NCBI GenBank assembly: GCA_902796865.1
Contig: CADBQZ010000069.1
Location: 1-15,831 of the forward strand
Direction of reading: 5' to 3'
From: an uncultured Ruminococcus sp.
GTDB lineage: Bacteria; Bacillota; Clostridia; Oscillospirales; Ruminococcaceae
Length of the DNA stretch: 15,831 nt
Made by a program: the position numbers and the translations under genes. Below are positions 14,801 through 15,831 of this stretch, piece by piece (positions within the stretch are counted from its first letter, which is position 1; each line of letters starts with the position of its first letter). The notes below the pieces were generated by a model. The model did no database searches, was not told the DNA's origin, and saw only the letters and a list, made by a program, of their open reading frames with translations.

Positions 14801-14941
14801 AAGCTTATAGCAGGATGTACAGCTTATCCGAATGCTAAATTCTATACAGGCGGCAACATCTCGGGCACACCTTCAGCATCCGGCGGAAGCCAGAGTATAT
14901 ACACAAGCGGAACTATCTCAGGAGGCACACAAGTAGGATAA
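11879..14941 (+). CDS. Secreted dockerin protein with two DUF4353-type beta-helix carbohydrate-binding domains
   Basis: A 1020-residue exported protein. A Sec signal peptide covers about 1-40 (KIKKMKK, a hydrophobic core, then a small-residue region near VSAAS). A dockerin follows directly (43-96) with two EF-like calcium loops, DLNNDGKITTAD (44-55) and DTNGDGKINVFD (76-87), for docking to a cohesin on a scaffoldin. The rest is two copies of a parallel beta-helix domain of the Cthe_2159/DUF4353 type (about 105-455 and 464-1018), rich in G-N-I-x-I-T-G-G rungs and Asp clusters such as SADDG and QDDG that could bind calcium and acidic sugars. Characterised family members bind polygalacturonate. 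A GGMGG-rich loop lies at 922-935. There is no LPXTG or C-terminal membrane anchor, so attachment is presumably through the dockerin. SD AGGAG at 8 nt; divergent from the VTC operon with a shared operator. Confidence 0.9.
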   Translation: MTKIKKMKKILSVFTSAALAVGGSGITSAVIAELETVSAASAGDLNNDGKITTADVVMLQQYLTGKRTLDSYSEADTNGDGKINVFDLVSLKRKAISASVSDVNYIHLNETSITTEGSGMKLSENDTVVTISAEGTYQIDGTLTDGQIRVEAADTDIVTIILNGVNVTCSTGAPIYIENDNSTVLSLAEGSSNTLNDNEAYSGTETGSTICSGSDLVISGSGSLTVNCNNVAAGAAVIGDGNITVKSGNIKVTCAADENDEGADGIVSTSGNIDITGGKLNVNSKGGDAFKSKSGNINITGGNVTAKSEADALQAGDEINISGNSTIVNAFGKRSFTTGEGVAPSITGGTVYATSNEELSDTSGITVNSMLLGYTEKINKAEIKIQQNGTDVITLTPDKKYTYALIVDSKLSNGKYTVYTGGTQMTHANAATEGEFNKTATVTAFNSVAAVTGTVIVEPVENTIVLADSGITTTGTGTSLSADNKIVTISEPGTYTVTGDMTGGQIIVDVDKTAYPDGVVTLSLAGMSLTNTSDSPVYVAQVGDECVISVKNGTVNTIKDGSSYTNADTSAGAVYSKDDLKIKGKGTLNVYGNCEDGIVSKDDLKIYNGTINVYAADDGIRGKESVKIGDDEDTDFSNLNVTVETTSGDGIKTTDTEDTEKGWIIINGGTVNVTAKGMADGIQAERDLTINGGSVDVYTYQGSNFGSGSANNQDSNTNKTSNSAKGLKAGDSDASITGNIYINGGTINVDSSDDAIHCNGDLDLYGGNITLASADDGCHSDSNLNIGDSSADDLEDVSVYISKCYEGMEGMNINQNSGSVIVNAQDDGYNAAGGADGSGSVSPGGWNQGGRPGSTSSGNYSLNIKGGLALVNCQDGDHDGFDSNGSLNISGGYAISNGNEPFDADGTKSYTGGVYITNAGSGGMGGMGGPGGMGGSEMTSTVSNESVSISSGTRITLANGSNVIVSFVANKNVAKLIAGCTAYPNAKFYTGGNISGTPSASGGSQSIYTSGTISGGTQVG
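14642..14683 (+). repeat. Short GGN/ATG tandem repeat encoding GGMGG tract
   Basis: Imperfect repeats of GGCGGCATG encode Gly-Met-rich residues 922-935 of the dockerin protein. Such Gly-Met loops are common in DUF4353-type proteins, so this is part of the coding sequence, not a mobile element. Confidence 0.8.
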
Positions 14942-14989
14942 AATGATATTTAAATATTGATCTCATCTTTATTCCTTTCATATTAAACT

Positions 14990-15025
14990 GTAAACGTCAA
15001 ATATTATTTGGCGTTTACTTTTTTT
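14990..15025 (+). terminator. Intrinsic terminator of the dockerin protein gene
   Basis: GTAAACGTCAAAT (14990-15002) pairs with ATTTGGCGTTTAC (15006-15018), 13 bp with one G-T wobble and a 3-nt loop, followed by seven T (15019-15025). It ends the transcript about 80 nt after the stop. Confidence 0.93.
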
Positions 15026-15035
15026 ATGCAAACAT

Positions 15036-15067
15036 AAAAAAATCGTTCCTCATTTATGAAGAACGAT
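15036..15067 (-). terminator. Intrinsic terminator of the XRE regulator gene
   Basis: ATCGTTC (15042-15048) and GAACGAT (15061-15067) form a 7-bp stem, extended past one mismatch by TCAT/ATGA. On the minus strand it is followed by a run of seven T (15042-15036). It faces the terminator at 14990-15025, insulating the two convergent genes. Confidence 0.88.
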
Positions 15068-15100
15068 CTTTGATAAAAAACAGCAATATCCGATATGAAG

Positions 15101-15547
15101 TTATTCTTTATGTTTCCAATAATCAAGCTCAGGCAAAGTCTTTTTAAGATAAGCACGAACTTCATCTTCAGAGTATTCACCGTTTGACATATGCTTTACA
15201 CATACCTCGATAAGCTCATTTATATCACTGTATGTATATTTTCCATCCGCATAGCACCATTTACAGTAGCTGTCATTGAATGAACCATCCTTTTCACGGC
15301 TTATCAGTTCATCTTCAAGCGGCATACCGCAGCATTGACAGATAAGCTTTCTGGGCGACCCCAGAAGAGTATTTATAGAAACGTCAAAAAGCTTTGATAA
15401 AAGCTTCAGCGTTTCAGTGTTCGGAACAGTTTCGCCGTTTTCCCAGCGAGAGACTGCCTGACGTGTTACAAATACCTTTTCTGCAAGGTCGTCCTGTGAA
15501 AGACCATTCTTGGTGCGAAGTTCATAGATTATTTTTGATGTTTCCAT
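15101..15547 (-). CDS. XRE-family transcriptional regulator with C-terminal zinc ribbon
   Basis: A 148-residue DNA-binding protein. Residues 4-62 form a Cro/C1-type helix-turn-helix with the typical LSQDDLAEKVFVTRQAVSRWENGE (split here at 16-39) and P-TETLK-LSKLFDVS. A second domain has C70, C72, C73, C95 and C98 in CQCCGMPL and YCKWCYADG, a putative zinc ribbon also found alone in Firmicutes, where it may sense metal or redox state or simply hold a fold. SD AGGAGG lies 7 nt before the ATG. It is monocistronic, with its own promoter and terminator. The target is unknown; autoregulation through the promoter palindrome and control of a gene off the right edge are both plausible. Confidence 0.92.
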   Translation of the reverse strand: METSKIIYELRTKNGLSQDDLAEKVFVTRQAVSRWENGETVPNTETLKLLSKLFDVSINTLLGSPRKLICQCCGMPLEDELISREKDGSFNDSYCKWCYADGKYTYSDINELIEVCVKHMSNGEYSEDEVRAYLKKTLPELDYWKHKE

Positions 15548-15582
15548 TGATATTCCTCCTATTGTTAAATCATGATGCTATT

Positions 15583-15611
15583 ATTATATCACGTTCGCTC
15601 CTGACCGTCAA
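15583..15611 (-). promoter_or_regulatory. Sigma-A promoter of the XRE regulator
   Basis: On the minus strand TTGACG (15611-15606), a 17-nt spacer and TATAAT (15588-15583), with TG one base before the -10. The -35 overlaps the small palindrome TGACcGTCA (15602-15610), a possible operator, and GCAAC/GTTGC (15612-15626) flanks it upstream. Confidence 0.87.
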
Positions 15612-15626
15612 GCAACTTACTGTTGC

Positions 15627-15831
15627 GGAGAAATGTACTTTTTCTTGAATGAAATACATAAAGAGTACAAATTTGTTCCATAAACGATCAACAGAAATAT
15701 AATTGGATAAGACGAAAGCGGAAAAATTACAATTGAACTCATATGATTGTTGGTTTGTCAATGATGTGATACAAAAATTTCAAAAAAGTTCACCATTTGA
15801 AAGGAAGGCACTGATATAATCAGCAGGAGAC
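15627..15831. other. Right-edge intergenic region, no supported gene
   Basis: I see no coding frame with a plausible SD here; a 63-codon minus-strand frame overlapping it also covers the XRE promoter and is rejected. The last bases carry TATAAT (15815-15820) and AGGAG (15825-15829), so a plus-strand gene may start just beyond the window, possibly under control of the XRE regulator. A 13-bp stretch, AAGGAAGGCACTG (15801-15813), also occurs in the VTC promoter. Confidence 0.4.

Noticed and set aside
15570..15761. 63-codon minus-strand frame upstream of the XRE gene
   Set aside because: It covers the XRE promoter -35/-10 region and has no SD or recognisable product.

Overview
The window is an AT-rich stretch of a low-GC Gram-positive chromosome. 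A dockerin-bearing secreted protein, strong SD sites (AGGAGG type), sigma-A promoters with TGn-extended -10 boxes and the housekeeping gene set point to a gut or rumen Ruminococcus or a close relative (Oscillospiraceae). That assignment is inference from gene content. I found no rRNA, tRNA, CRISPR array, insertion sequence or phage gene.

Left block (130-5701, all minus strand, transcribed right to left): pheA (chorismate mutase/prephenate dehydratase) has its own sigma-A promoter at 5673-5701. It is followed by comM/yifB, a RodA/FtsW-family glycosyltransferase and guaA (GMP synthase), with gaps of 20-80 nt. comM carries one in-frame TAA between Walker A and Walker B and is otherwise intact on both sides, so it looks like a very recent nonsense pseudogene, an assembly error or a recoded gene.

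Middle block: a divergent intergenic region (5597-5911) holds the pheA promoter, a perfect 18-bp palindrome containing an extended -10 box, and a second inverted repeat. It leads into a plus-strand pair, a MaoC-like hot-dog protein and a 47-residue microprotein not called by simple length cut-offs, which ends at a shared bidirectional terminator. Convergent to it is a minus-strand phosphorelay pair: a soluble 975-residue hybrid histidine kinase with duplicated sensor modules, then a separate HPt protein. It is driven by a near-consensus promoter at 9966-9994.

Right block (10026-15025), the most interesting part: a VTC-domain polyphosphate polymerase and a DUF4956 membrane protein overlap by 8 nt on the minus strand. 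They are divergent from a 1020-residue secreted protein with an N-terminal dockerin and two tandem DUF4353-type (Cthe_2159-like) beta-helix carbohydrate-binding domains. The 363-nt region between them contains three copies of a directly repeated operator, TTTAAGATTAwTTTAAG. Two stand in tandem before the dockerin gene and one faces the polymerase, each with the same 10-nt spacing to a -10 box. This implies one OmpR/PhoB-type regulator switches on a cytoplasmic, membrane and extracellular set together. The polymerase SD lies 33 nt before its start codon with a stem-loop between, which suggests translational control.

Right edge: a minus-strand XRE-family regulator with a zinc-ribbon domain, with a clear promoter and terminator, then about 220 nt with no supported gene. 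An SD-like AGGAG in the last bases suggests a plus-strand gene may begin just outside the window.
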